Source: Anaerovibrio sp.
GTDB taxonomy: Bacteria; Bacillota; Negativicutes; Selenomonadales; Selenomonadaceae
Length of the DNA stretch: 50,448 nucleotides
Assembly: GCA_028691285.1 (NCBI GenBank)
Contig: JAQUZO010000002.1
Location: forward strand, 1 to 50,448
Reading direction: 5' to 3'
The notes below the pieces were generated by a model. It was not told where the DNA came from. It did not search any database and saw only the letters and a list, made by a program, of their open reading frames with translations. Every line of letters begins with the position of its first letter. Position 1 is the stretch's first letter. Below, piece by piece: positions 16,081 to 24,499 of the stretch. Both the position numbers and the translations under genes were made by a program.

Positions 16081-17079
16081 TTAATCAACGGCAGATAAAT
16101 GCTGCTGGTCATCCAGCTTGAATTCATCACCATACACAGTGTAGGCGATCTCCTGGACTCCATAGCAGAAATCCTGAGAAGCCGTATAAATATATGAATC
16201 TCTTGGTTCTCTGATGCTGCCGTTCCGGATTGCCTTCATCTGCTGCAGGGCCGGATCCTTGAGGTACTTGTCACGGAAGCTCTGCAGGTCAAAGGTTCCA
16301 TGCGCAGTGTAGGTAGGCAGGAAAATAATATCCGGATCCATCTGGACCATCATTTCCTTGGTCAGCTTGTCACCGCGCTTCAAGCCATATTCAGACAGGC
16401 AGTTTGTTGCCCCAGCCAGCTGGCAGGCCTCATCATAAATGCAATCCTTGCCGCCATAGTTATTCATCAGGGAAATCAACAGTACTCTTTTTCGTTCGCT
16501 TTGTGGAATCCTGTCCACCTTGGCCTTGATTTCCTGCAGCTTTTCATCCATCATGGCAATCAGTCTGCTGCCCCGCTGGGGCTCACCCACGGCTTTTGCA
16601 ATCAGGCCGATATTGTCCCGCACATCCTGAAGGCTCTTGGGGCCCTTGACTACTACAACCTTGATTCCCATGTTCCGCAGTGACTCGACATAACCAATGT
16701 CGCCCCAGTCTGACGCAACCACCAGGTCTGGCTCCATCGCCAGGATTTCCTCAACCTTGGGATGGCGCACCTTGTTGGGAATGTTTTTTGCCAGCTCCAC
16801 CACATTGGAGCTGACCGGATCATCTATCAGTACATTGGCACAGACGATTCTTTCAGGCTTTACCAGGCCCAGCAGAATATTGTCCGTACTGATGGTCAGG
16901 CTGGCAATACGCTTTGGCTTCTCCGCAAAGTCCACCACTGTTCCCTGGTCATCTGTCACCTGATAACTGCCCTTATCCGGAGCAGCCGTCTGATTCAGTC
17001 CGCAACCTGCCAGGCTGAGCATAAATATTATCAGCAGGCAAAAACGCACTGCGCTGCTTTTCTCTTTTTTTAAATCCAA
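16081..17079 (-). CDS. btuF: Cobalamin-type ABC transporter substrate-binding lipoprotein (BtuF family)
   Basis: This 332-residue protein is a helical-backbone substrate-binding protein (Peripla_BP_2). It has a lipoprotein signal peptide: a positively charged start, a hydrophobic stretch and a lipobox LAGC at about residue 26, so it should be anchored at the outer face of the membrane. Family segments KPKRIASLTISTDNILLGL and ILAMEPDLVVASDWG are clear. The start is a TTG with GAGG seven bases upstream; no ATG lies before the signal core, so the TTG is credible. It is the first gene after the AdoCbl riboswitch and terminator, which means expression should fall when cobalamin is plentiful. Confidence 0.88.
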   Translation of the reverse strand: MDLKKEKSSAVRFCLLIIFMLSLAGCGLNQTAAPDKGSYQVTDDQGTVVDFAEKPKRIASLTISTDNILLGLVKPERIVCANVLIDDPVSSNVVELAKNIPNKVRHPKVEEILAMEPDLVVASDWGDIGYVESLRNMGIKVVVVKGPKSLQDVRDNIGLIAKAVGEPQRGSRLIAMMDEKLQEIKAKVDRIPQSERKRVLLISLMNNYGGKDCIYDEACQLAGATNCLSEYGLKRGDKLTKEMMVQMDPDIIFLPTYTAHGTFDLQSFRDKYLKDPALQQMKAIRNGSIREPRDSYIYTASQDFCYGVQEIAYTVYGDEFKLDDQQHLSAVD

Positions 17080-17116
17080 AGCACTTTCCTCTTTTCCTAA
17101 GCTGTTCTCTCACTAC

Positions 17117-17150
17117 AAAAAAAGCCTTCCCTCCAAGCTGAAGGAAAAGC
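17117..17150 (-). terminator. Riboswitch-controlled intrinsic terminator before btuF
   Basis: On the minus strand GCTTTTCCTTC pairs with GGAGGGAAGGC (11 pairs, three of them G-U) around a 5-base loop and is followed by seven T. It lies between the AdoCbl aptamer and btuF and is the natural expression platform. A perfect palindrome TAGCCTTAAGGCTA just upstream (17161..17174) may take part in the alternative fold. Confidence 0.75.
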
Positions 17151-17241
17151 CGCATATCCATAGCCTTAAGGCTACAAATCCCCTTCCCATCGCTCGCAGG
17201 TATACTGCAGCGAAAACGCCGCAGCTCGGTGATTGTTAAAC

Positions 17242-17389
17242 AGGCAATTCTTCTGGCTCGGGTTCACAGCGTCTCTGTGCCTTCTCAGGTTTCCCCAATG
17301 ACATAACTTATACAGAGTCGCTCCCCCTTACAGCGGCGGGACCGCATCGGCTTATACCGATTTTTTTATTAAGTCTCACATACATGCCT
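17242..17389 (-). ncRNA. AdoCbl (cobalamin) riboswitch aptamer
   Basis: The leader carries the conserved cobalamin riboswitch elements in order on the minus strand: GGTATAAGCCGATGC (the GGTGAAA-CCG-GC region), GCGGTCCCGCCGCTGTAA (normally CCCGCCACTGT), GGGGGAGC, then GTCATTGGGGAAACCTGA and GAAGGC, and finally a B12 box GAGCCAGAAGAATTGCCTG (consensus AGCCAGGAGACCTGCC). AGGCA at the 5' end can pair with TGCCT at the 3' end as P1. It controls btuF-btuD-btuC-cbiK through the terminator at 17117..17150. The B12 box departs from consensus (AGAAGAATT for AGGAGACCT), but the overall match is strong. Confidence 0.9.
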
Positions 17390-17405
17390 TGCAAAAGGCA
17401 TGTAT
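17380..17405 (-). repeat. Perfect 11-bp hairpin at the 5' end of the riboswitch leader
   Basis: ATACATGCCTT and AAGGCATGTAT are perfectly complementary around a 4-base loop. The promoter-distal arm contains the 5' strand of the riboswitch P1 helix (AGGCA), and the promoter-proximal arm repeats the TGCCT of the P1 3' strand. The hairpin would form first during transcription and is mutually exclusive with P1. There is no T-tract, so it is not a terminator. Confidence 0.75.
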
Positions 17406-17459
17406 ACGACACCTGCTCCAACATATTGAATTATAAAATTTGTTCTACAACTAATGCTA

Positions 17460-17488
17460 AGTATATGCCGAAAGCTATTGTTTGTCAA
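17460..17488 (-). promoter_or_regulatory. Promoter of the cobalamin operon
   Basis: A perfect -35 TTGACA and a -10 TATACT are separated by exactly 17 bases. It lies between the pckA terminator and the riboswitch leader, so transcription should begin near 17453 and pass through about 370 bases of leader before btuF. The gene-free stretch 17080..17579 is fully explained by this promoter, the riboswitch, its terminator and the pckA terminator. Confidence 0.85.
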
Positions 17489-17506
17489 CCGGCTTTCCGC
17501 TGCATC

Positions 17507-17543
17507 AAAAACAAAAAGGACGCCGTCCATACAGACAGCGTCC
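17507..17543 (-). terminator. Intrinsic terminator after pckA
   Basis: On the minus strand GGACGCTGTC pairs with GACGGCGTCC (10 pairs, one G-U) around a 6-base loop and is followed by TTTTTGTTTTT. It lies about 37 bases after the pckA stop and just upstream of the btuF promoter. Confidence 0.9.
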
Positions 17544-17579
17544 TGCATTGTTTATGAAATTGTCAGGCCAAGCCTTGAA

Positions 17580-19181
17580 TTACAGCTGAGGACCAGCAGC
17601 AACCAGAGCCTTGCCAGCCTCGTTGCCAGTGTACTTGCCGAAGTTCTTGATGAAGCGGCCAGCCAGGTCTTTCGCCTTGGTCTCCCACTCAGCAGGATCA
17701 GCATAGGTATCACGAGGATCCAAAATCTTAGGATCAACGCCTGGCAGCTCAGTAGGTACCTCGAAGTCAAACATAGGAATCTTCTTGGTAGGCGCCTCGT
17801 TGATAGCACCGGACAAAATAGCGTCGATGATACCGCGGGTATCCTTGATGGTGATACGCTTGCCGGTACCGTTCCAGCCAGTGTTCACGAGATAAGCCTT
17901 TGCGCCGTTAGCGTTCATCTTCTTTACGAGCTCCTCACCGTACTTGGTAGGATGCAGCTCGAGGAATGCCTGTCCGAAGCAAGCAGAGAAGGTAGGAGTT
18001 GGCTCAGTGATGCCGCGCTCGGTACCTGCCAGCTTAGCAGTGAAACCAGAGAGGAAGTAGTACTGAGTCTGCTCTGGAGTCAGGATGGAAACTGGAGGCA
18101 GTACGCCGAAAGCGTCTGCGGACAGGAAAATAACATTCTTTGCAGCTGGTGCAGAAGAACCCGGCTGAATGTTATTGATATGAGAGATTGGATAAGATAC
18201 ACGAGTGTTCTCGGTAACGGAGTTATCAGCAAAATCAATCTTGCCGTCTTCAGCAACGGTTACATTCTCCAGCAGAGCATTTCTCTTGATTGCGCCATAG
18301 ATATCAGGCTCAGACTCAGGGTCCAAATTGATTACCTTGGCATAGCAGCCGCCCTCGAAGTTGAAGATACCGTTGTCATCCCAGCCGTGCTCATCATCAC
18401 CGATAAGTCTGCGCTTAGGATCAGTGGACAGAGTGGTCTTGCCGGTACCGGAGAGACCGAAGAAAATAGCAGTGTTCTTGCCTTCCATATCGCAGTTAGC
18501 GGAGCAGTGCATGGAAGCAATGCCCTTCAGAGGAAGGAAGTAGTTCATCATGGAGAACAGACCCTTCTTCATCTCGCCGCCGTACCAGGTGTTGATGATA
18601 ACCTGTTCTCTGGAGGTGGTATTGAAAGCTGCACAGGTCTCGGAGTTCAGGCCGAGCTCCTTGTAGTTGGTTACTTTAGCCTTGGATGCGTTGTAAACAA
18701 CAAAGTCAGGCTCAAAGTTCTCCAGCTCCTCTGCAGTTGGCTGAATGAACATGTTGGTTACGAAATGAGCCTGCCAAGCAACCTCAACGATGAAGCGAAC
18801 TGCCATGCGGGTATCCTTGTTTGCACCGCAGAAAGCATCAACAACGAACAGCTTCTTGTTGGACAGCTCCTCCTTGGCAAGGTTCTTAACGGTTTCCCAA
18901 ACTTCCTTGCTCATAGGATGGTTGTCATTCTTGTACTCGTCGGAAGTCCACCATACAGTGTCCTTGGAATTCTCGTCCATAACGATGTACTTATCCTTAG
19001 GAGAACGGCCAGTATAGATACCAGTCATTACATTAACAGCACCCAGCTCAGTCTCTTTACCTACCTCATAGCCCTCGAGACCTGCCTTAGTCTCTTCCTC
19101 GAACAGAACTTCATAGGAAGGATTGTGAACAATCTCAGTAGTACCGGTAATACCATACTTGCTCAAATCAACATTTGCCAT
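17580..19181 (-). CDS. pckA: Phosphoenolpyruvate carboxykinase (ATP)
   Basis: This 533-residue enzyme interconverts oxaloacetate plus ATP with phosphoenolpyruvate, CO2 and ADP. The length and motifs are those of ATP-dependent Pck[13 protein letters not shown] near residue 54, the kinase-1a P-loop [11 protein letters not shown] at 242-252, the metal-binding stretch [11 protein letters not shown], and RVSYPISHI. In succinate- or propionate-forming anaerobes it often runs toward carboxylation; which direction dominates here cannot be told. Codon choice looks strongly biased, as in highly expressed genes, which also leaves a long open frame on the opposite strand. It has a consensus promoter 150 bases upstream, an untranslated leader, a GAGG ribosome binding site and a strong terminator, so it is a single-gene transcript. 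Confidence 0.95.
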   Translation of the reverse strand: MANVDLSKYGITGTTEIVHNPSYEVLFEEETKAGLEGYEVGKETELGAVNVMTGIYTGRSPKDKYIVMDENSKDTVWWTSDEYKNDNHPMSKEVWETVKNLAKEELSNKKLFVVDAFCGANKDTRMAVRFIVEVAWQAHFVTNMFIQPTAEELENFEPDFVVYNASKAKVTNYKELGLNSETCAAFNTTSREQVIINTWYGGEMKKGLFSMMNYFLPLKGIASMHCSANCDMEGKNTAIFFGLSGTGKTTLSTDPKRRLIGDDEHGWDDNGIFNFEGGCYAKVINLDPESEPDIYGAIKRNALLENVTVAEDGKIDFADNSVTENTRVSYPISHINNIQPGSSAPAAKNVIFLSADAFGVLPPVSILTPEQTQYYFLSGFTAKLAGTERGITEPTPTFSACFGQAFLELHPTKYGEELVKKMNANGAKAYLVNTGWNGTGKRITIKDTRGIIDAILSGAINEAPTKKIPMFDFEVPTELPGVDPKILDPRDTYADPAEWETKAKDLAGRFIKNFGKYTGNEAGKALVAAGPQL

Positions 19182-19327
19182 TTTGCTATCAACCTCTTTC
19201 TTTTGTATGCTGCAGCGACACTTTGCTGAGGAATTATGTCTCTGAACTAAAACATGTTCCCCATACGGTGGGCCTCTGCTATAACACTTTTTAAACCGGC
19301 AGCCTTACCCAGCTTGCCTTCACCTAT
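19182..19327 (-). promoter_or_regulatory. Long untranslated leader of pckA
   Basis: About 140 bases separate the predicted transcription start from the pckA ATG. On the minus strand I can fold GGCA(A)GC with GC-TGCC, CCC-ACCGTAT-GGG, and an AACATGTT palindrome. It matches no riboswitch class I recognise and has no terminator-like T-tract. It may only be a stabilising leader. Confidence 0.35.
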
Positions 19328-19356
19328 ATGTTATAAGATTTTACAGAGTTTGTCAA
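19328..19356 (-). promoter_or_regulatory. Promoter of pckA
   Basis: On the minus strand a perfect -35 TTGACA is followed after 17 bases by TAACAT (an overlapping TATAAC sits three bases nearer). It lies between the thrC stop and pckA and gives a leader of about 140 bases. Confidence 0.75.
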
Positions 19357-19428
19357 AAATTATTTAGAATTATTTATCTATTAATACAGCTTATTGTACT
19401 ATTAATGCATCAGGGTATCCCTGCCCGT

Positions 19429-20916
19429 TTATTTGCCCGCCGCAAAGCCTGCTACAGCCTGCTTCATAGCCGTTTTATCCACAAGCTGGCTGTGGCGGAC
19501 AGCACTGTTTTTCAGAGAAGCCAGGCCCGCAGGAATCGGGAAGCTGTTCATGGCCTGGAGCTTGTCCAGAAGCTGGAATTCATCAAATCCGGCTGTCGAA
19601 TGCCCGAAAGCGGTCAGCACGCTTTCATTGAACTTATACGGGCTGGCAGTGGATACAACCACCATCGGCTCGCTGTTGCCCTCTGCCATATAATGGTATG
19701 CACTGTTCCAGGCCACGGCAGTATGGGGGTCTGCAATGTAATGCTTCTTGTCATAAATGCTGCTTATGGTATCCATAGTTTTGGTATCATCAGCCCAGTC
19801 AAATCCAAATACTGCCTGAATCTTCTGCAAATTCTCTGCGCCTATGTCATAGCTGCCCTTTTCCGCCAGCGAAGACATCCATTCTGCCACCTGCCCTGCA
19901 TCATCTACTACATGATACAAAAGGCGCTCCAGATTGCTGGAAATCAAAATATCCATGGAAGGGCTGATTGTCTTGAAGAATTCACGGTTTCTGTCATACA
20001 CGCCAGTCCTGAGAAAATCTGTCAGGACATTGTTGGTATTGGAAGCACAGATCAGCTTCTTCACCGGCAGGCCCATACGCATGGCATAATAGCCAGCCAG
20101 AATATCACCGAAGTTGCCGGTCGGCACCGTAAAGCTGATTTTATCCCCTGCCTTGATCCTGCCCGCCTTCAGAAGGTCTGCATAGGCACTGAAATAGTAC
20201 ACAATCTGCGGCACCAGGCGCCCCCAGTTGATGGAATTTGCCGATGAGAGGGCTGCACCATTTTTATGAAGCTCCTCATTGAAGGCTTTATCGCTGAAAA
20301 TTGCCTTGACTCCGCTTTGGGCATCGTCAAAATTTCCCCTGACTGCGGTTACAGCCACATTGCTGCCCTGCTGGGTCACCATTTGCAGTCTTTGGATGCG
20401 GCTGACGCCATTTTCAGGATAAAATACGATTATCCTGGTCTGCTCCACATCCTTGAAGCCCTCTAATGCCGCCTTGCCTGTATCGCCGGAGGTCGCTACC
20501 AGAATCAGGACCTGATTTTTTTCACCCGTCTTTTTCAGGGCTGTGGACAAAAGCTGCGGCAGAAGCTGCAGTGCCATATCCTTGAAGGCACTGGTCGGGC
20601 CGTGCCAAAGCTCCAGCACGGAAACATCCTCCATGATATTGAGAGGCGCAATGGTCTCATCATCAAATTTGCCGCCGCCATAAGCACGCTCCACGCAGCC
20701 CCGGATTTCTTCAGCTGTATAATCAGTCAGGAAGCAGCTCAAAACCTTGGCCGCGCGTTCCTGATAGGAAAGCCCTGTCAAACCTTCAATAAAGGATAAA
20801 TCCACCTGAGGCAGCTCCTCAGGCACGAACAGGCCACCGTCCTCCGCCAGGCCTGCAATAATCGCCTGGGCAGATGTCATATGCTGATTGCTTCCTCTTG
20901 TACTGATGTATTTCAT
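19429..20916 (-). CDS. thrC: Threonine synthase
   Basis: This PLP enzyme converts O-phospho-homoserine to threonine. At 495 residues it is the long (type II, fold-type II) form. The PLP lysine is K112 in GPTSAFKDMALQ and the phosphate loop is ATSGDTGKAAL. The N-terminal MKYISTRGS is characteristic. TAGGAG stands upstream of the ATG. The gene follows ybaK by 67 bases without a terminator between, so both are likely read from the ybaK promoter. Homoserine kinase and homoserine dehydrogenase genes are not in this window. A small CAGGG-ATA-CCCTG hairpin after the stop lacks a T-tract and is not a convincing terminator. Confidence 0.95.
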   Translation of the reverse strand: MKYISTRGSNQHMTSAQAIIAGLAEDGGLFVPEELPQVDLSFIEGLTGLSYQERAAKVLSCFLTDYTAEEIRGCVERAYGGGKFDDETIAPLNIMEDVSVLELWHGPTSAFKDMALQLLPQLLSTALKKTGEKNQVLILVATSGDTGKAALEGFKDVEQTRIIVFYPENGVSRIQRLQMVTQQGSNVAVTAVRGNFDDAQSGVKAIFSDKAFNEELHKNGAALSSANSINWGRLVPQIVYYFSAYADLLKAGRIKAGDKISFTVPTGNFGDILAGYYAMRMGLPVKKLICASNTNNVLTDFLRTGVYDRNREFFKTISPSMDILISSNLERLLYHVVDDAGQVAEWMSSLAEKGSYDIGAENLQKIQAVFGFDWADDTKTMDTISSIYDKKHYIADPHTAVAWNSAYHYMAEGNSEPMVVVSTASPYKFNESVLTAFGHSTAGFDEFQLLDKLQAMNSFPIPAGLASLKNSAVRHSQLVDKTAMKQAVAGFAAGK

Positions 20917-20983
20917 AACCCTTCACTCCTACACAAAATATTTTACCAGCTCTCCGCCGTCTTCGCCGAAAAGCTGAACAACA

Positions 20984-21463
20984 TCAACGGATAATTTTGG
21001 CAGCAGATGCCTCCACTGCTGCAATCAAATCTGCCGGACGCAGGATAAGCTGCTGGCCCCGGATACCTGCGCTGACAGCAATCTGCTCATGCTCCAGACA
21101 GGATTCATCCACATAGACAGGATAGTTTTTCTTCGCCCCCAAAGGTGAACAGCCGCCACGGATATAGCCCGTAAGCCCCAAAACCTCCTTCAGATGTACC
21201 ATTTCAACCCGCTTATTGCCAGACACGGCCGCTAAAGCCTTCATATCCAGCTCACTGTCGCCTGGAACACAGGCCATGAGCACGCCATGCTTATCTCCGC
21301 GGCACACCAGCGTCTTAAAGACCCTCCTGACATCCATGCCTGTTGATTCTGCTACATGGACAGCACTCAAATCATCAAGGTCTACCTCGTATTCTTTGAT
21401 TTCATAAGCAATTTTCAGCTTATCCAGAATACGGGCAGCATTTGTTTTTTTATTCTTCGTCAT
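20984..21463 (-). CDS. ybaK: Cys-tRNA(Pro)/Cys-tRNA(Cys) deacylase (YbaK/EbsC family)
   Basis: YbaK proteins hydrolyse cysteine mischarged onto tRNA(Pro). The protein of about 159 residues has the typical N-terminal ARILDKLKIAYEIKEYEV, VFKTLVCRGD in the middle, and the conserved GGCSPLGAKK loop (GGxSPLGxKK in the family) that carries the key lysine. The ORF track begins at 21502, but a TTCACA/TATACT promoter at 21506..21534 puts the transcription start at or just after that codon. I therefore take the ATG at 21463 (MTKNKK), preceded by AAGGG. The exact substrate within the family is inferred. Confidence 0.88.
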   Translation of the reverse strand: MTKNKKTNAARILDKLKIAYEIKEYEVDLDDLSAVHVAESTGMDVRRVFKTLVCRGDKHGVLMACVPGDSELDMKALAAVSGNKRVEMVHLKEVLGLTGYIRGGCSPLGAKKNYPVYVDESCLEHEQIAVSAGIRGQQLILRPADLIAAVEASAAKIIR

Positions 21464-21505
21464 TTTGCCCTTGTTGTCCTTCCTCAAAAAACATAAATCC
21501 ATGCT

Positions 21506-21534
21506 AGTATAACATATTTTATTCCCAATGTGAA
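21506..21534 (-). promoter_or_regulatory. Promoter of ybaK (and probably thrC)
   Basis: A -35 TTCACA and a -10 TATACT are 17 bases apart on the minus strand, with transcription expected to start near 21499. This position decides the ybaK start, because the longer ORF-track start would be at the very edge of the transcript. Confidence 0.7.
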
Positions 21535-21564
21535 CACCTGCAGAGATTTTTTATTCCCAGACAG

Positions 21565-21613
21565 CAAAAAGCGGCATCTCTGCTGCACGAAGCAGACAGC
21601 ACAAATGCCGCTT
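21565..21613 (-). terminator. Intrinsic terminator after the 442-residue hypothetical gene
   Basis: AAGCGGCAT pairs perfectly with ATGCCGCTT, with an inner CTGC/GCAG stem, and is followed on the minus strand by TTTTTGC. It lies ten bases past the stop of the hypothetical gene and upstream of the ybaK promoter. Confidence 0.8.
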
Positions 21614-21622
21614 AAAACTCAG

Positions 21623-22951
21623 CTATCCTTTTTTGTTGTCATACGCAGAAACCACGGGGATATTTTCGCCTCCCAGCAGGCTGTGGGCATCACCTACAGC
21701 TTCCGGCACGCCGGGGTAATTTGCTGAGCGCACAGCCGCATCATCATTGTTCCTCAGAACCTTCGCCGTCTTTGCAGCTACTGCCGACCTGTCAATATTT
21801 TTTCCAACGATGCTTTCCAACTTTGCCCTGTTGTCATTCAGCTTCTTCTGCACCTCGGCAACCTTGGCCGTGCTCATATCCAGACGGTTCTGCCAGATAC
21901 CGGCGTTAAAGACAGGACGCCTTTTCTCCTTCTGCTTGGCATCAGAAGCCTGCCTGGCATCCTCCATCTGTTCCTTTTGTGCTGCCAGATCATAGTAGCT
22001 GTCCAAAAGTTCATGATAAAGGCTGTCCCGCTCATCAAGCAGATAATGCAGGTATCCTCCTGCCACCGGCATTTTCAGGTCATCAAGCTGGTCATCGGCA
22101 TCATCCAGGATATTGCGTGCCTCCAAGATCCAGTTTACATCAATTTCCAGCCGCCTGCCTTTCAGCTCGTCCAGCTTTTCCTGGGTCGCAGTCAAAATCA
22201 TGCGCACCTTTTCCTTGTAGCGCACAAAATCACGATCATTCTGCTTAATCAGCTCATCCGCATATTCACTGTAATTTTCGATATCGTACAAACGCCAGCT
22301 TCTGTCCTCCTGACGCCGCAGCTTCAGACGAAGAACATAGGTATCGCCGTAATTCGGTTCATATACCCTGATGCCGACAGTCACCGTCGAAGGCAAAGCC
22401 TCATTGGTCTCCAGGGCAGTCTCATCCCGGGATACATCATTGCTCTCTTCACCAAAAGCATACTTTTTGATCAGCGACAGCGCCATGCCCAGCATTTTGT
22501 CCTTCAGGCCTTCATCCCTGACCTCTGTGCCGGGAGGTGCATCAGCATATATGTATTCCAAACTGCGGAAGCTGACCGTCTTGAAGCCGATTTTGTCCTG
22601 AAAACAGGATTCTGCAGTCACATCCTTTGACTCAGGCCATTTTCCGGTTTTGACATAGGTCAGGAATTCATCCTTGCACAAATTGCCAAAGCTGCCGTCC
22701 TTCAGCCTGCCATATACGGGCTCATTTTCCGACACCAGCTCGGACAGCTTGACTGCACTGCCCTGAAAGATACCGTCCAGATCCACCCTGCGCTGCAGCT
22801 CCTCCACATCACCGGACTGCATCGCCTTCTGCATGGCTCTGACTGAATAAGTCGGTGTATAAATATAAAACTTAAAATAAAACGCTGCCGCGGCACAGCC
22901 TAGAATAATTTCTAAAACAAGTCCTAAAATTACAGCTTTTTTCAATGTCAT
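21623..22951 (-). CDS. Membrane-anchored protein of unknown function
   Basis: I do not recognise this 442-residue protein. Residues 6-28 form one hydrophobic segment, probably an uncleaved signal anchor, so most of the protein should face outside the cytoplasm. Residues 35-130 carry a YSVRAMQKAMQSGDVEELQRRVD stretch like those in DUF2939-type proteins, where a short helix-turn motif follows the anchor. The middle is mixed alpha/beta with several Trp/Tyr. Residues 230-400 are rich in Glu, Lys, Asp and Gln and likely form coiled coils. The C-terminal tail looks unstructured. It is a single-gene unit with a possible promoter (23017..23046) and a clear terminator. No catalytic motif is visible. 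The flanking genes (ybaK and a sodium symporter) give no functional clue. Confidence 0.75.
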   Translation of the reverse strand: MTLKKAVILGLVLEIILGCAAAAFYFKFYIYTPTYSVRAMQKAMQSGDVEELQRRVDLDGIFQGSAVKLSELVSENEPVYGRLKDGSFGNLCKDEFLTYVKTGKWPESKDVTAESCFQDKIGFKTVSFRSLEYIYADAPPGTEVRDEGLKDKMLGMALSLIKKYAFGEESNDVSRDETALETNEALPSTVTVGIRVYEPNYGDTYVLRLKLRRQEDRSWRLYDIENYSEYADELIKQNDRDFVRYKEKVRMILTATQEKLDELKGRRLEIDVNWILEARNILDDADDQLDDLKMPVAGGYLHYLLDERDSLYHELLDSYYDLAAQKEQMEDARQASDAKQKEKRRPVFNAGIWQNRLDMSTAKVAEVQKKLNDNRAKLESIVGKNIDRSAVAAKTAKVLRNNDDAAVRSANYPGVPEAVGDAHSLLGGENIPVVSAYDNKKG

Positions 22952-23016
22952 TCCATCACCTGCTCGTCACATCATTGTGTCTGCATAAAGCATCCCTGCA
23001 CTTTGCCGTTTAGAAT

Positions 23017-23046
23017 ATTCTATCATACTTTAGCATTTTTATGTAA
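23017..23046 (-). promoter_or_regulatory. Possible promoter of the 442-residue hypothetical gene
   Basis: A -35 TTACAT and a -10 TAGAAT are 18 bases apart on the minus strand, about 65 bases before the ATG. Both elements are imperfect. Confidence 0.4.
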
Positions 23047-23081
23047 TAATTTTATTTATATACATAAGCCTCCCGTCTGTA

Positions 23082-24464
23082 TCACGGCATCGGATGCCAA
23101 CGGCGCTTGTAGCCGACAAACATCATGGCCGCACTGATCAGCAGCCCAATACACAAAGGGTCAGCCTGCACATCGAAAAACAATCCCAGACAAACCGGCA
23201 CCAGTGTGCTGACCACAATCGAAGCATAGGCCCATTTTTTTGCCACACTGCGGGGATAAAAAATAGCGAAGGTCAGCGGCAGAAATAAGCCGCAGCCGCG
23301 CATGGCCATGGAAAGGAAATTCCAAAACAATACCTGGGAATCAAGATTGACAATAGCAATGCCGCAGGCTGCCGCCATAACCCCCAGCACAACAAAGCGC
23401 AGGGTATACAAGAGCTTTCTGCCGCTGCCCAAATCCACCGCCCTGCCAATGATATCCCTGGTAAGCATGGTGCCAATCCCCAGGGACAGACCACCGATGG
23501 AGCCAATCAGGCTCAGCATGATGCCGCCCATGGCGATTCCCGCCAGCCATGCAGGCTGATGCGCCAGAAGATACACAGGCAGCACCAGCACCGGCACTAC
23601 ATTGGCATCCATCACATGCATATACATACCGATAGCTATAGACGGCAGCCCCACAGGAATCACAATCGCTGCGGCAGTAAAGGCACCCATTGCTGCAGTT
23701 TTGGGCGTGGAAGCCGAAAAGAAGCTCTGTATGTAGGTCTGAGTGCAGATAATACCCACAATCAGAGAAAAAACCTTGGAAAAGCTGCTGCCTACACCGA
23801 TATTCACCATATTCCACCAATAATCCGGCGGCAGTACCTGATAAAAATCAGGCATGGCGGCCAGCTCCCAAAATGCACCTGCCCCTGCAGCAAAAAGGCT
23901 GAACCATATAACCAGCATCTTCAAAATCCCGCCTACGCCGGTGCTTCTCATGCCGCCGAAAAAGACATAGGCTGCCACCAGCAATACCAATACTGCCGCC
24001 GAAACCATGACCGGGGTATGCAGGAAGGCCGAAATAATCTGAATGCCGGGCAGACAGCTGGCTACCACGCTGAAAAGAATTCCTGCCGAGGAAATAATCC
24101 CTGCCGCCCCAGCTGCCCGGCTGCCGTAATTACGCTTCAGGTACTGAGGAATCGTCTCCAGCCCGGTTGCCCGCAGCCTGCCCGCATAAAACAGTCCCAT
24201 CAGGATAAAAGCAATACCGGAGCCCAGGGTAAACCACCAGGCAGAAAGCCCCATCGTATACGCCAGCTGAGCTGTACCGACAGTGGCTCCCCCGCCCACA
24301 ACAGTCCCGGCAATGCTGCCCGCTACCAGAGGAACACCTGCCGTGCGGCCGCCCAGACTATAGCCTTCAGCAGACTTCACCGAACGGGCTGAATAAATGC
24401 CGCCGCCAATGACCAGTGCCACCGTCAGCAGCATAATCACCAAATGTTCCATCGTCAATTCCAT
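23082..24464 (-). CDS. Sodium:solute symporter (SSF family)
   Basis: This 460-residue polytopic membrane protein belongs to the sodium:solute symporter family (PutP/PanF type). About twelve to thirteen hydrophobic helices are visible. Family marks include the early YSARSVKSAEGYSLGGR loop after the first helix, then AGSIAGTVVGGGATVGTAQ, and the LETIPQYLKRNYGSR loop. The substrate cannot be told from the sequence: relatives carry proline, pantothenate, organic acids or nucleobases. The gene follows nadE by 35 bases with GAGAGAAGG before its ATG, so it is likely co-transcribed with nadE. I see no terminator after it. Confidence 0.88.
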   Translation of the reverse strand: MELTMEHLVIMLLTVALVIGGGIYSARSVKSAEGYSLGGRTAGVPLVAGSIAGTVVGGGATVGTAQLAYTMGLSAWWFTLGSGIAFILMGLFYAGRLRATGLETIPQYLKRNYGSRAAGAAGIISSAGILFSVVASCLPGIQIISAFLHTPVMVSAAVLVLLVAAYVFFGGMRSTGVGGILKMLVIWFSLFAAGAGAFWELAAMPDFYQVLPPDYWWNMVNIGVGSSFSKVFSLIVGIICTQTYIQSFFSASTPKTAAMGAFTAAAIVIPVGLPSIAIGMYMHVMDANVVPVLVLPVYLLAHQPAWLAGIAMGGIMLSLIGSIGGLSLGIGTMLTRDIIGRAVDLGSGRKLLYTLRFVVLGVMAAACGIAIVNLDSQVLFWNFLSMAMRGCGLFLPLTFAIFYPRSVAKKWAYASIVVSTLVPVCLGLFFDVQADPLCIGLLISAAMMFVGYKRRWHPMP

Positions 24465-24499
24465 ATAAAAGCCTTCTCTCGTTCATTCTACCGAAAATT

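Noticed and set aside
17454-19229. 591-codon open frame on the plus strand opposite pckA
   Set aside because: It mirrors pckA, whose strong codon bias removes stops in the opposite frame. The predicted protein looks like nothing known, and pckA motifs are unmistakable.
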